Source: Rhabdornis inornatus
Taxonomy: Eukaryota; Chordata; Aves; Passeriformes; Rhabdornithidae
DNA length: 64,000 nt
Direction of reading: 5' to 3'
NCBI GenBank assembly: GCA_013397075.1
Contig: VWZS01007443.1
Span: 219,075-283,074 of the forward strand
Shown here: positions 39,293 through 52,910 of the stretch, in pieces
How the letters are laid out: each line of letters opens with the position of its first letter
Numbering within the stretch: position 1 is the first letter of the stretch
Notes under the pieces: generated by a model
The model's database searches: none
Seen by the model: only the letters and a program-made list of their open reading frames with translations
Told to the model about the DNA's origin: nothing
Program-made: the position numbers and the translations under genes

Positions 39293-39960
39293 CAATCACA
39301 GAATAGGTTGGAAAGTGCCTTAAAGATCACCTAGATCCAACATCCCTGCTGTGGGCAGGGACACCTTTCACTAAAACAGGTTGCTCCAAGCGCCATCTAA
39401 ACTGGCCTTAAACACTTCCAGGGATGAGGCATCCACAGCTTCTCTGGCAACCTGTTCTAGCGCCTCATAATATTCAAAAGAATTTTTTTAAACACCTAAT
39501 CTAAATCCATCCTCTTTCAGTCTGAAGTCATTCTACCTTGTAAAAAGTCCCTCCACAACTTTCTTGTAGGCTCCGTTCAGGTACTGGAAGGCCACATTTA
39601 GGGTACCCCTAAAGCCTTCTCTTTTCCAGGCTGAACAATTCCAGTCCTGTCAGTGTTTCCTCACAGGAGAGGTGCTCCATCCCCCTGATCAACCTGGTGG
39701 CCTCCTCTGGACTCCCTCCAACAGTTCCATGTCCTTCCTGTGCTGGGACCCCAGAGTTGGATGCAGGGTTCCAGCTGGGGTCTCACCAGAGCAGAGCAGA
39801 GGGGCAGAATCCCCTCCCTCCCCTGCTGCCCACACTGCTTTGGATGCAGCTCAGGATACAACTGGCTTTCTAGGCTCTCAGATCACGTCCAGCCTCTCAT
39901 CCAACAGCATCCTCAAGCTTTTCTCACATATACAAGGGCTCCTTGTATATGTTGCTCATA
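39293..39960 (-). mobile_element. CR1 LINE 3' fragment
   Basis: The inverted CR1 tail (acaatcacagaataggttgg) begins at 39293. It is followed by the usual 'ggcctcctctggactccctc' block near 39700 and 'agctggggtctcaccagagc' near 39772. 5'-truncated, same orientation as KCMF1, in intron 1. The right edge is approximate. Confidence 0.9.
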
Positions 39961-42900
39961 TGTTCCCTGTATTGGCAGCACAACCATTTGCCAGCCTTAC
40001 CTTTTCCCTGAAGAGGAAGAGTTTCACTGAGTTTTTTTACCTATAATTTTGTTTTTCTTGTCTCCCTAAACAGTACATGCATAAAGAACCACAGTATGAT
40101 ATTCTGGGACATTTCCCCAACAGTCCTCATCATCTCACATATGTATCCAACTTACTTTTAAGAATAACTTACTAACCACTCTATTTGAAAATAACAATTA
40201 TGTCACATAATTTTTCTAAACAGCTTCTGATCTACCACTAAACACTAAAACACATCACCAATTTGTAGATCACAGCTCAAAAGTCTTCAGTACTTAAGTA
40301 TTTTTAATGTAATTAGCTCATTTTCTCAAACAAGACTCAGATGTTTTACTTTATTTGCTGAACCACAACATAAACCAGGTATCAATAATACAGCATTTTA
40401 TCAAAACAGATAAAACTTACCTCACTTCATGATTTAAGAAAAAAGGAGAGGGATGGTCAAACACCCTTTAGGTCTCACTACATACTATAGGCTCAGCTGC
40501 CATGCTACAGTTACAAAATGCATGAAACAGTATTTTAAGGATAAAAAAAATTAAGTGTAACAATCAAATCTGACAGATCTTCATTGAAAAGTTTTAAAAC
40601 AATCTATTAGAAAAAAAAATCTATAATACAAAGATACTAGTGAGGAAAACCTAGATAATGAAGGTGGACATATGGGAGGTATTTTAGCTGTTTTACCTCA
40701 ATTTCTGCCTCTTGGAAGCATAAGGTTTTCCTTTACATTTTCAGACTAACTTATAAGATCTGTTCTCCACTGCCAACTGGACACAGCTGAACTTTTTCAA
40801 GTTCTCAAATGTTTAAGAGCAAAATCACTCATCCTCGAACTTGTATCTTCTGCAATTAATACCTTCTTTAAACATATACATTGTTTTTTACAACTGCCTC
40901 ACTGCACCCTGTGTTGGATTCTGTAGTTTGATGTGATGTGCATGTCAAAAATGCAACCACAAATATATCAAGTCTCCTAGTCTACACATAACTGCAAACT
41001 AAGGTTGAGCATAAGCCTGATATCCCTTCCACTTCTTCATTCAATTATCACCTTGAAGTACTTCAGTCTTGGCTACATAAATGTAATCTGGCATGCAACT
41101 CCAAACAGTCCATTCCTTCACTTTCTGGTCAGTTTCCTTTAATTCCTAATGCTTCCAGGAACAAAATATTAACTGAGCTTTGAGGCACAGTAAGAATGAT
41201 ACCTCTCTGTATTTGGCTCCAATACTTAAGAGCTGGATAATATTCTAACAAATTATGAAATAACCCAAAACTTATTAATATCCTCCATTTATACTTATTT
41301 TTTTAATGTGACATGAGTGAAACTTGAGAGTTTGTATCTTGCAGATTCTCTGCTTCTAAATAAACTTCAGACAGCAATCTGCAACAGCACAGGAACATAG
41401 CAACCAATAGCAACATCTACTAGTACAAATTTGACTAATAATAGTCAATTATTCAATTATCTATACTCTAAAGAGAAGTTTATATTCTAATGAATCTTTA
41501 CTTATATATCTTCATTTACAAAGCCATTTTTCTACAGCAAAACCTCAAGCTGTTTTCTCTGCTCACCACATATGTCTTTCAGAATAAGGAACATTGTATG
41601 TTGTCAGATCCTGTCTGGCATTTCACAGGCGTTATGGCAAACAACCTTGGAAAAGATACCTGCAGATCACAGTATCCATTCTTTATGAATTCAGGAAGGC
41701 AAACAGGCTTTTATCTGTCTTTGGAATTTTCTAAACTTGAAGATAACCAAGGGAGAAGAGAGCTGGAAAATGCGTCTGACCTTCTCCTGAGTCAAGACAC
41801 TCTGCAGTTTCTACTCCATCTTCTCAAACCTGCAAGGCATCTAATTAATGCAATTAACAGGTCATAGTTAACAGCAGAAGTAACTGACTTCCATCTGCAC
41901 AGTCAGAGATCAAACAACACTTACTGACATTTTCATCTTATCAGAACAGTACAAATAATAGCAGGAAACTGGTATGGAATTAAAATCACCTGAACCATCG
42001 TATGCACACCTAGACTGAAAAAGGCTTAGTCATTACATAGAAAGCTCTGAATTCTCTACAGCTTACTTTTGTTAAGTTAGATGTCTTTCTTCAAGGGCAT
42101 CCTTGAAACCTCTTTCCCAAGCTTACCTCCCTTCCCACAACTAGTTCAAAGAGTTCTTTGGTCATGTAAAAAGTAACACTAGAAATAATTCAGGGGCTGA
42201 AATTAGTGGCCTTATCTACTCTCAGGAAGTAAAGACAGAGGAAACTTTGGAAGCTGCAGTGGCACAATTATGTCAGTCCAGATGTGACCTTTGTTCCAGC
42301 ACCATTAGTCTTGGTAAAGTTCCTCTCACAGACCCACTTCATCGGTGGATCATAAGCTACTTCTCACTACAGAGATTTTCCACTTGCAAAGATAACCCAC
42401 ACATCAGCTTGCATGCTGAAATACATGTAACAGCTATACCCTAAACACCATTTGTGTTAGGCACATCTCAGCATTCTTGCCTACATTAAAAGCATATGCA
42501 AATATGCAATAATTCAAACATTTGCTTTGTTGAGTAGAAGTGATGCGCTAGTATCCTGAGCAGAGAAGCCTTTGTGCCCAAACCACAGATTTCTTCAGAG
42601 TTAATTTCATTCTATTATGAAATAAAGTCCAACTGACAAGGGTTTATAATCAAGATTCACAGCGGTTTGAAATTCATTCCAGGTGAACAACAACTTCTGA
42701 GCATATACAGCTAATACACATACAGAGGTAAACATGCAAAAACATATTTCCAATACAACTGAATGTCGATTCTTACAAGAATCATTTATTTGGAGATAAA
42801 GAAAGAAGTTACTGACAATCACACAACAGGTCCTTACAGAACTATATACTAAGCATTTGTGACCTTGAAAATCACGCATGATCTATTGCTGCTGGTGCTA

Positions 42901-45900
42901 GGATACTTGATATACCTATCAAGTACCCAGAACATCACCTGTTTAACAGCTCACAGCACTCCTCTCCAACCAGGCACCTACAGGATGCTGCTATTCATCT
43001 GCTAAGTAATTCTAATGTTGTTCTAGGCACATACCCAGGTGTTTATATCCAGAAGCTGCCATGAAGTTCCTCCCATACCTTCAAGTATCTGGAAAGCAAT
43101 ACTGCTGGTCTAAAAACTGTGCTGGAAATTAGTTTAAAATTACAACCCTAATATCAATATTATTATTTTTATCTGGCACATTAATTTATGCTGATTTCTA
43201 CACTGTTTATATATAGATTTCACCTCATCCTTTCAAATTTTTTGAGTAAATACAGTCTCATAGAAGGAGCCACTAGAAATCACCTTCAGTCAAGAATACT
43301 GGCTGCTTTAGTATCAATAAGCTAATAATAAATAGCATTTACAGAAGGAAACAGCTGTTACTGAAGAGTTTTGTAAACAATGATTCTTCTCAAGAAACAA
43401 TTAAAGAACACATCAGCCATAACCTAGTAAAATTTTCACTACTAAAGGCACCTCATCTCATCTGCCAACAAACCACAAATCCATCTCTGTATCTGGCTGT
43501 CTAAAACCTGCCCAGGAACAGCTTTTTTCTGAAATAAACAAGGGCAAGTTGTGCACCAAGAAACACCAGAGCTCTGTTTTTCAAAGAGGCTTACAGAGGC
43601 AGGCATCACATTTCTATTACACTTACACCCAACATGTATCTACAGCTTCCCAAGGGGTTGTTGAAAATCCCACCCCAGAGCACTCAAAGGAGAAAAGAAG
43701 GAGAGGGAGAGCACAGCAAGAGGAAGAGAGAATTGTGACAACAAAGTAAGAAGGTAAAGGATAAGAGATCAAAGACAAAAAGAAAGAAAGCAAAGATAAT
43801 TTATCCTACCAGAGACAGCACCTCTTGTCAGTCAAGACAAGAAACATTGCCTCCCAAAAAGAATCTGGCACCAGGAAGTGGCAGAAGGGGAAAGACCAAA
43901 TTTGACCTGAGGTAAGAAAAAAAAAAATGCAGTTATAATATTTTTTAGAATTTTGTCAGTTGTTTCATCTTCCTTTTGCAGTATATTTCTAAAAAACCTT
44001 TTATTAATATTTTTCTTCATTTGGATTTCATCAGTGGTGACAGTGGGATGATACAAATCAAATGCAGAACAGGATCAATAGTACTTTCATAAAAATGGGA
44101 CATTAAAGACAAATTTTAAGTAATTCAATATTATTTTGAAAAAATGGGAATTTAAAGACAATTTTTTTTAAGTAATACGGGGATGTAATGTAAAGTGATA
44201 GCTGCAAAAAATATACGCTAGTGAAATGTCCTGATGAGTAAAAAATTTGGGAGAATGGACTTACATCTACAAAACTCACTGCAATGAGTACAAGACCACT
44301 AATCTCTACCTGTAGGAGACTTTGCTGACTGCCTACTGGCAAGACAGAATCTACACCTGATATCCCATGTGCACATGGGAGAAACACCACAGTCTCTTGT
44401 GTCCAGGTTCCAGGTTTATTGCAACAAAAAAGTTGTACTCAGGCCTCCAAGTGAAAATGGGGTAACTTCTAGAGACGGTCTCCTAGAAGCTCCAAATAAA
44501 GCAATCACAACAGAAAGAAGTAACAAAAACATGAAATTCACTGCAGGATGACAAATGAGCAATAAAAAGAGCACTCATAAAAAGCAAATCATAGACAACA
44601 CCTAAAATTTTTTACAAATACTTAAACATTAAAACGAAAGAAAATTAAAATTCCATCAAGTAAATCCATCCATCCTCCCCTTATCAATTTATTCAAACTA
44701 CATTCTCAGAACAAACCTGGCAGGAGGGGTGGAATAAGTTTTTCCTAACATGTCAGAGGCTCCAGTGATGACTTCTAGTCATACTTAAAAATTAATTCTA
44801 AACTAGAACAAGTAACTTCAAGCGGTAGAAATAAAGTCATTACCTGCACACACCTCTGATACCCAATTCCAAGGCTTCTGTGATGCTGCCTCAAAATTTC
44901 TACTTGGCACAGATCTCACTTCTGAACTTAGTAAATGACAACAAACCACACAAAACTTTACAAGTAGATATGAACTGAAACGTTGGGGTTCATACATGTT
45001 TTCTGAAACAGTGAAACTAATGAGCTTGCCTCTATGCCTCACACTGAATTCCAAATGCTCTTACTTTATCATGTCAAAATGCTACACTGAGAAAAAAATG
45101 TGGAAAACCATTAGGACTAGATATACAGAAAACTGCTGGAGTAAGTTCAAACCAGAAACTCAAGTGATGCTCAAGGGAAAGGGAACTAAGATTTAAGATC
45201 CTTGACAGACACATTTGAATTGGAAGTAGTTAAAATACCTGGAGCAGAAAGTTTAAGATAAAATTCAAAGCTTTAACTGTTAAATCTGGATGTGAGGTAG
45301 CTCCAAGAACAATCAGGAAAAAAATTCTCCATAATCTCATCACACAATGCACAAAAAAGCAGTTCAATTTTATTCCTCACCTTGAACTAATGAGATTTCT
45401 TCTTGTATTTGAAAAGTGAGATCACAGATTACCTTTTATGCAGTCATGCCTTTCTTTCAGATTCTCTATCAGCCTGAGGCAAATACCCTTCCAATTTTTG
45501 TCCATGCAGTAATACCCCCTCACACATCCTTACATCCTGAGCCACTAACAGCACCCCGCTTGAGTTCTCTGAACTGCACACAGCATCTTTATAATGCTGT
45601 TTCTGTACGAGTGAGCAACACTTCTGCCTACAGGTAAAGTTTTGTACACCCCTTCTTCATTATGTCTCCATTTTCAGAACCTACAGCTACCAAATCTGCT
45701 CATCTGTTGTAAATCCTGTAGAGGAGAAGAACACATTACATGTGGAGGATTCTGCCCAAATGATTCCAGGAACAAAACCCATGAAAGCTCACTACCTTAT
45801 TCACAGTAAAATGTATGTATCCCTAGTATCAATTCATGGTGAGAATGTACCTGATGTCATCTAACATAACTATATTCCTTTCTTAAAAAATACTACCTTA

Positions 45901-48900
45901 CTCAGTGCACCAGCGTGTGTGATGTTCAGTGAACAAACAGGAAAGCCCCTATTTGTTTTGAACTTCTTGGTCAGCCTGAGCCCTTAGTTATCTCACAGTT
46001 CAAAGAAATTTGCACTGGCTATGAATTTTCTCACTGCCTTCTCTCTGCAAGCATTTTATCAACAGCATTTCAGTGCAGCCCAAATATCAATGAATTAATT
46101 TTAATAACACTTCTAAGCAAGATCTCATTTCTCTTGAAATAAGAGCGAAACCACAACTTGCAAAGAATAAAACTCTAAGTCCACTGAACTCAGTCACCCA
46201 ACCTGAGATGCCAAAGGACGGATTTTTAAGAATTCTTGATTTTCTACAACTAAGTCTTTTTTCAAAGTTCATTGCTCAGTTAATGCAGTTGCAGGTGTGA
46301 ATGCTCAGATCCCAAAATCCCAAACCAGGTCTTCATAAGGAACTACTACCTGTGAATTCTTGGCAAAGTAACTTACCGAGCAGTTCACATGGACTGCATA
46401 AGAGGACAGGACAGTTGATCCAGCTTTCCACAGCAAAACTTGACTGTCAACACCTTGGCCATCCTTTCATTCTGTAATGTCTCTATCTGCTCATTTGCTG
46501 TACACTCCCAAACACCGAGGTGGTCTAACATACAGAACCCTCCTGCACACCCTAAAGAATGCAGGGAGTTGTGGGAGTAGATAATACGCAGCTGTTTACA
46601 AAATAAAGATACTCAAATGAAGTTGAATTATTGCTGTCTCTGCAACCTGTCTCTGGTACATCCCATTTCCTGAGCAACATTCTTCAAATATGCTGCTGCC
46701 CAGCAGTTTCTTGAATGTATTAACACTTTTTGTATTGGTCACTGCTTTGGTCTTGTATTTAAGAATAACAGAAGTAACATAACAAGGAAAATACAACAAT
46801 GAACAGTGACACCAACAACTCTTCCTCAAATGCTATCAGTAATGTAAACATGCAAAAGTATTTGAAAAACTTTCTTCCTTTTATTTAACATGTATGAATT
46901 TTATTTGTCTAGTGCCACTCAAGCAATTTTCATGGCTCTATAAATGTGTCCTGAATCCCTTCTTGTTCAAATTAGTATTTGGAAGACAGCTTTTTCACCG
47001 TTTGTCTTTTCTCTTCACCCCCACCCAATAATGTTGGAAGTATCACAGTTTTTTTTCAGTTTTCCTACTCGAGATATAGGCTATCAGCCTTTCAACACTG
47101 ATAATTTAAATCTATTCTTCTCTCTTTTCCTATGATGGTGTCATCACATTTTATAAAGACCTGCGAGAAAAACGATCTCCCTTTACAAACGTTTTTGGAA
47201 GACCTTGTTCAGACTCCACAGGAACACCAGCAGCTTGGTTCACAGTTTCCTAAACCAGAGCTAGAACCCTTCTTTTAAAACCTAGCTTCCATAAAGCCAG
47301 TAAGTATTTTGCCAGTTAAAATATGAATTCTGTTTCCAGCTCTTTTTATCATTAAATGATGATTCAGTTTCCTACTGAAATCAAACAAGTTTAATAAAAA
47401 AGAAAATTACTGTGTTCAAATATTTCCAATCACATTTGCACTGTTCACATTTAATGTTAACAATTTTTGTGCCTAAACACTGCTCTCACTAGTCAAGTTG
47501 TCACACTAACAAGTCATTTTCAGCTACTGCACCACATTAGTAATTAGTTGGATTAATAAGCTACCATAGAGTAAAACTAACAAGAGTATGAAACACTTTG
47601 CAACACTTCGTATGAAACACAGTTAAAAAATGCTTTGGCAGACTCAAATACCAATGCAAAAATCCTCACTGTTTTGTATTACACGTACAACTTAATCTGG
47701 ACTACTTCCTACAAAATACATCTCAGTTGCAGCTACATAAGAAAGAATTTGCTATTATTCTGTATTGTGAAATAGCAAACTTCTTGTTTGGAGAAGATGC
47801 AAGCAAAGTAAGTACTGGAAGGCAGCAAGTTGTAACTGGTCTCACAGACACACATTTCATTACTACATGCCACTTCACTAACACTGTATCTTGAGTACTT
47901 TGTATGAAAAAGATGTAGTCTTGTTAAGTGAATTAGAGAGGTTTTACAGGCAAAAATATATTAATTCTGCATTTTGTGTGGCACCTTTATAATTGACACC
48001 ATATGAAGTATTAAGTTATGCATCAACTGGCTGAGCATTATTGTGATGGGAGTTTGTAGTACCCTCTGCAGCTCAAGTACAACACAGTTATTGCATCGTT
48101 ACAACGGGCAGAAATCATCCTTGCTATTAATGTTTTCAAAACGTTTGTTTCAGACTAAGTTGTATGTTTTGTATTGTGACCTTACAGAAAACATCATCAA
48201 CCCAGACTCCCAATCTTTTCACTGTACAGCCAGAGGACTAGAGCTAATATTATCCTTATCCTACTGGTTTTGAAGTGGTTGGTATATATTCAACTGTAGC
48301 TACGATTTCTTGAATTTCAAAGACAAAGATTAATTTATTTTTCAAGCTTCGATTATTTACCCTTCTACTACAAATAAACAAACACTTGATTTCAGTATCT
48401 CTATGCAACAATTTGTGTATACACACAAAGAAAACGAACACTGAAACACTGGCTTCCTCTGCTAAAAGGAGCTCAAAGCCAGAGGAGAATATTCGGAAAG
48501 GTCATGTGGTCCTGACAGTCACTGCTCTCCCTTCCTAGCTGTGTCACCACCATCCATTCATAATTTACTTCACGTGGGACTAAGACTAACTGCAGACCTT
48601 TGCTGATTCAGGAGAAATGCTGACAAATGGGGACCAGCACTCGCATTGCTGACAGGTCTTTGAAACTTAAAGACTACCTCCTTTAGTAAGAACAAGCAGA
48701 AAAGGATGGAACCGGGTCTGGGAGTGAGGCGCAGAGCATGAGAGATGGAAAACTAAGTGATGCAGGTTATATGGAACTGAGAGCCCTCTGGAGATGCCAG
48801 CTGTAGGGAATCTGAACCCAGGCCAGTTAGTGCTGTTGCGACCTAGTTCCACAAAACAAGTTGCAAAAATGGTCTTGTAATGATATTCCTGGAAGCTGTA

Positions 48901-51479
48901 GTTCTGGATTTTTCTGCTGTCCTGGGTGGTGTCTACTGCCAAATAAGAGAATCATTGCCAGACACATGTTCACAAAAAGACATAACCTGTAATAAGCAAA
49001 GTATCTTCTGGTAAACTTTACAGAGTAGAACAAAAAATTACCTACCTGTTCCTTGTAGGGTGCCAAATATTACACCACCACATATTCCTCCACAGAGGGG
49101 CTAACCCAGAGAAACACAATATATTGCTCCTATGAAGGGAACAACATGAAATCCAAGACCAGGGAATGACCTCATGTTGCATTCTACAAAACCAAAGGCA
49201 AAGAACAGCTAGCCTCATAACACCAAATCACAGAACAAAAATGGTTTTGAAAAATTAGAAGAGCCTAGCAATACTGAGAGATAAATACTTAACTCTTGAC
49301 AGCATTACCAAGGAAGTCTCTTGAACGTTGAATAAACACATCAAAAAAAGCAACAGTAATTCACATTCTAGTTAGTGTCCCTTTTCCTGAATTTGGGAGG
49401 AACAGGAGTCTAGACCTCATGTGTGAAATGAGAGCAAAGTGAAAAGGCAGGCAGGCTATGGTGAAACTTTTTGTGAAGGGTAACAAAATCTCACCTAAAA
49501 AAAAAAACCAAAACAACAAAACCAACTAACCAAAATACCCCAAATAATTGTTTTGTACAGATTATTACACCAAAGAAGTCAAGAAAACCCAATGGAAAGT
49601 AAGTGTAAATCTCCATCAGATGCTTTACAGCCTACTTAAAGTCTCAAGCCTTTAGAATTCTAACTTCTCCAGCATTTACATATCCAGATGCACACTTTTC
49701 CATCATAAAATTGGTACAGCATTCCAATTCTGTCAAGAAATATCAATAAATCTTGTTTGCAACTTCGTGTACAGACCATTTTAAAGAAAATACACAGAAA
49801 AAAAATTCACATAAACATGATTAAAGCCTAAAGTTTTTTTCCCTATACCATATTCTTCCAAGACAGCCATCCCCAAACCAGTCATACTGGATCAAAAATT
49901 GTCAACTGTGAATAACTTTGCACAGTTCTGAAGCAAGAATTACCGGGTTTTTTTGAGTATATAGTTTCTATGGATTTCCAGAGTTCTACTAAAATCAAGA
50001 CCCCAAACCTCTTCTCCATAAAGTTGGAAAACCCATACTCCCTCCCATACTCCAAATCCCTCCCATACTAATATGTGTTATTCTATCCCTGTAACTAAAG
50101 TTGCCTAAAAGACCACACCTGAGGTGTGAAGCAATAGGAGAATCATTGAGAAATTAAGAGACAGACTAGCTTCAAAAAAAAGAAAAAAATCACAACGATG
50201 CAATGGTAGATGTCATTCTTAATCTCACAGTGCTCTCATGATTTCAGGAATGCACCGTTTGTTCACACACATACCTGAGAAGTCTACATCCAGGATCTAA
50301 AACTGCCAAAACTCACACTCGCTTACCAATTAGGTAATTAGGCAATTATCTCTTTTTTCCTAACTAGGCATGTCTAAATGAATCTGCTTTGGAAAGAGAA
50401 TATTAAGCCCAGTTTCATTAACAGTCACTCCTTCTAAAAATACCAACAAATATCAAAGACAGGAAGTGTAATTTTCCCTAGTACAAACACCTAACAACTA
50501 AAAAGGAAAATTCATGCTATAGTCTTCATAAGAAACACACGTGAAAACCTACTTTCAAATTCTATTTTAACAAAAAGACGGAGTTCAAATGCCTTTTTAA
50601 TATACATCACCACTTCTTATAATAATCCATGCACTTGTCACTGAAAACCACTAAGGAACAACATATGATATCACTTATTACTATGATAAAACTTCCGTAA
50701 TTTTGATCTGTTCAAGTTAGAAAAGCCTGTATTCCACTATTGTACATTGAAGAGAGTATTACGGACACATGCACCAATAGCAACTTTGTGATCAATGATA
50801 ATTTCATTTCAGTTAAAAACTGCATCTTTAAGCATAAAGAAATCCATCTCCATCCTCCTGGGAAAACATGAAAGTGGGGGGGAGGAAGGGGAGAAAAATC
50901 AGGAGTCTTACTAAGCTTTAACTTTAACATGTAAACAACCAAAAAAAGTTAGTGGATTCAGAGAAGACAATTCTTTGATAGAGATACACACGTACTTGCA
51001 CAAGTCTGCAAAATACTGCGACACATACCAAAACCCCATCACATATACAACACTGCCTAAAATCAAGCTATTAATTAGAAGCCAGCAGTATGAGCCGCAA
51101 ATATTGAATTCTCCTTTAATGTTTCCGCCGAAGTGTTTTAAGATTAGATGAAACATATAAATGATAAATTAGATAAGAGAGATAAGAGAAGTTCCTAAGG
51201 TAAGTTCCTAAAATGGCAGAAAGTCACCCTTTCAGATGACAACCCCTGGTTTTACAGAATACTAGTCCAAACACTTCACCCGCTTGTAAACACGCACGGA
51301 GAAACCAGGCAACTTTCTCTCCTGGTATCATACTCCCATTTCTTCCTGCAGAAATTCCTTTCTTAGCTTCCATCTCTTCCTCCAGCCTGCTGCTTCTGAC
51401 TAACTACACACTGAACTCATCCACGGCGGTAAACACAACGGGACCAGAGGCAAGCAGCACACAGAACACGTTTCTCCGA

Positions 51480-52090
51480 CGGCCTCAAAACATGCCAGTA
51501 CTACACCAGCATCGGCCTCCTCGGCCGCAAGGCAAAACCGAGGGAAAACGGGCAGATCCCCAGTCCGCCAGAACACAAGCCACCCTTCGTCAGAGCCAGG
51601 CAGACTGCCGGTACACTTCTGCCCCGGGCCCCGCTTCCCCGGAACCCAGGGGGGCCCTGAGCCGCGGAGCCCGGCCGGACCCGCCGNGAGAGGGGCCGGG
51701 GCCGGGCCGGGAAGGGGGCGAAAACACAAGAGGCGGCGAGGAGCCGGCCTCCCTCCTCCTCCTTCTCCTCCTCCTCCTGCCTCCTCGCTCGCCCTGCGGG
51801 GGGCGGATCCGGTGGCAACGGCTTCCCGGGCGCCGTGACACGGTGACTCCAGGCCCCGCCGGCCGCTGGCACCGCCTCCCGCGCCGCTCCGCCCCTACAG
51901 CACCAGCGACGGCGGCGGCCGCGCTGGAGCCTGCCCGGCCCCGGCCCCTGCCCCTTCCTCCTCCCGCCCCGGCCGCGCTGCCAGAGGAAGAGGAAACTCC
52001 CCGGCAGGGCGGTGGCCCTCCCGCGCGGGCTGCCGGGCCAGGGCGGGTTTTCCCTGGGGCAGGGAAGCGGTCGAGGTAGGGGAACCCAGC
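51480..52090 (-). promoter_or_regulatory. KCMF1: CpG island, likely KCMF1 promoter and exon 1
   Basis: About 600 bp of very GC- and CpG-rich sequence in an AT-rich surrounding, with SP1-like GGGCGG boxes, a CCGGAA ETS-like core and a purine GGA-repeat tract on the minus strand (51783-51755) typical of housekeeping 5' UTRs. It is the only strong island upstream of exon 2 on the minus strand, about 21 kb away, so it is the natural site for the KCMF1 first exon. The expected first coding exon (Met-Ser-Arg-His-Glu plus one base, then GT) cannot be found in it. A single N sits at 51687. That it is the promoter is inference. Confidence 0.75.
51753..51783. repeat. (CCT/AGG)n trinucleotide tract
   Basis: An imperfect CTC/CCT repeat on plus (GGA on minus) inside the CpG island, probably part of the KCMF1 5' UTR or promoter. 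Confidence 0.8.
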
Positions 52091-52398
52091 ACCAGCTTGA
52101 CCCGAAGGACACGCATTAATCAGCTTTTTTTATGTAAAAGGAGGGGAGAAAGAGCGGCAGAGAACAGCTGGTCGCATGCCCTGAGTCGACGTTCCGTCAC
52201 TGATGGTGTTGTCCATTCTGCCAGATTTGGGGAGCTGCGACTCCAGGCACAAGGCTGGAGTGTTTCCTTCGTGGTTTTTTTTTTTATCTGACGTGGTTCC
52301 ACCTTTGTCAGTCCTGCAGAGCACTGCCAGAAGTATCCTTCAGTTAAACTCTAGTTCTGTAAAGAGTATGCCCACGGAGTGCCGTGTCTTGTCCCACT
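52091..52398. promoter_or_regulatory. Region just upstream of the CpG island
   Basis: About 300 bp between the island and a CR1 fragment. It holds a CRE-like half site (ctgacgtgg near 52287) and no coding signal. A role in KCMF1 promotion is inference. Confidence 0.3.
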
Positions 52399-52910
52399 CA
52401 CAGAATCACAGAATAGCTTGAATTGGAAGGGACTCACAAGGATCGTCAAGCCAAACTCCTGGCCCTGCGTAGGACAGCCCCATAAATGATATCATGTGGC
52501 TGAGAGCGTTTACCAATGCTTCTTGAGCTCTCTCGGGCTTGGTGCTGTGACCACTTGCTGGGGAGCCTATTCCAGTGCCGAGCCACCCTCTGGGTTAAGA
52601 ACCACTCTTTAATGTCCAGCATAAACCTGCCCTGACACAACTTCATTCTATGTCTTCGGCTCTGGTCATCACAGATACAGAGATCAGTGCCTGCCCCTAT
52701 TCTTCCTCCCACGAGAAAGTTGTAGACTCCAATGAGGTCTTCCCTCAGTCTCCTCCAGGCTGAACAGACCCAGGGACCTCAGCCACTTCTCATATGGCTT
52801 CCCCTCAAGGCACTCTACTCCAGACAAGTGTCTTGGTGTGCCCACACCACGAGAACTTTTCATCCTGTCATTGTTGGCTTCCTGCCACTTCATGGAAGCA
52901 GGCCAGTCTT
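52399..52910 (-). mobile_element. CR1 LINE 3' fragment upstream of the CpG island
   Basis: Begins with the inverted CR1 tail (cacagaatcacagaatagct) about 300 bp beyond the CpG island. It continues through 'ccactctttaatgtccagca' and 'ctcctccaggctgaacagac' (near 52750). 5'-truncated. The right edge is approximate. Outside the likely transcription unit. Confidence 0.9.

Larger units (their letters stand above)
30643..51479 (-). other. KCMF1: KCMF1 intron 1 (presumed)
   Basis: About 21 kb of AT-rich DNA with no convincing exon on either strand; open frames are short and lack family resemblance. It contains two 5'-truncated CR1 fragments (36703-37225 and 39293-39960), an A tract at 36529-36543, and a short triplicated CCCTCCCATACT-like unit near 50033-50070. 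Nothing else is recognised. The upstream boundary depends on the unseen exon 1. Confidence 0.7.

Noticed and set aside
39672..40046. 124- and 96-codon plus-strand open frames
   Set aside because: They are antisense readings of a CR1 fragment.
51492..52112. Long open frames (about 195-203 codons) on both strands of the CpG island
   Set aside because: High GC removes stop codons; the peptides are Arg/Pro/Gly-rich with no family match and cross an N. None gives the expected KCMF1 N-terminus.
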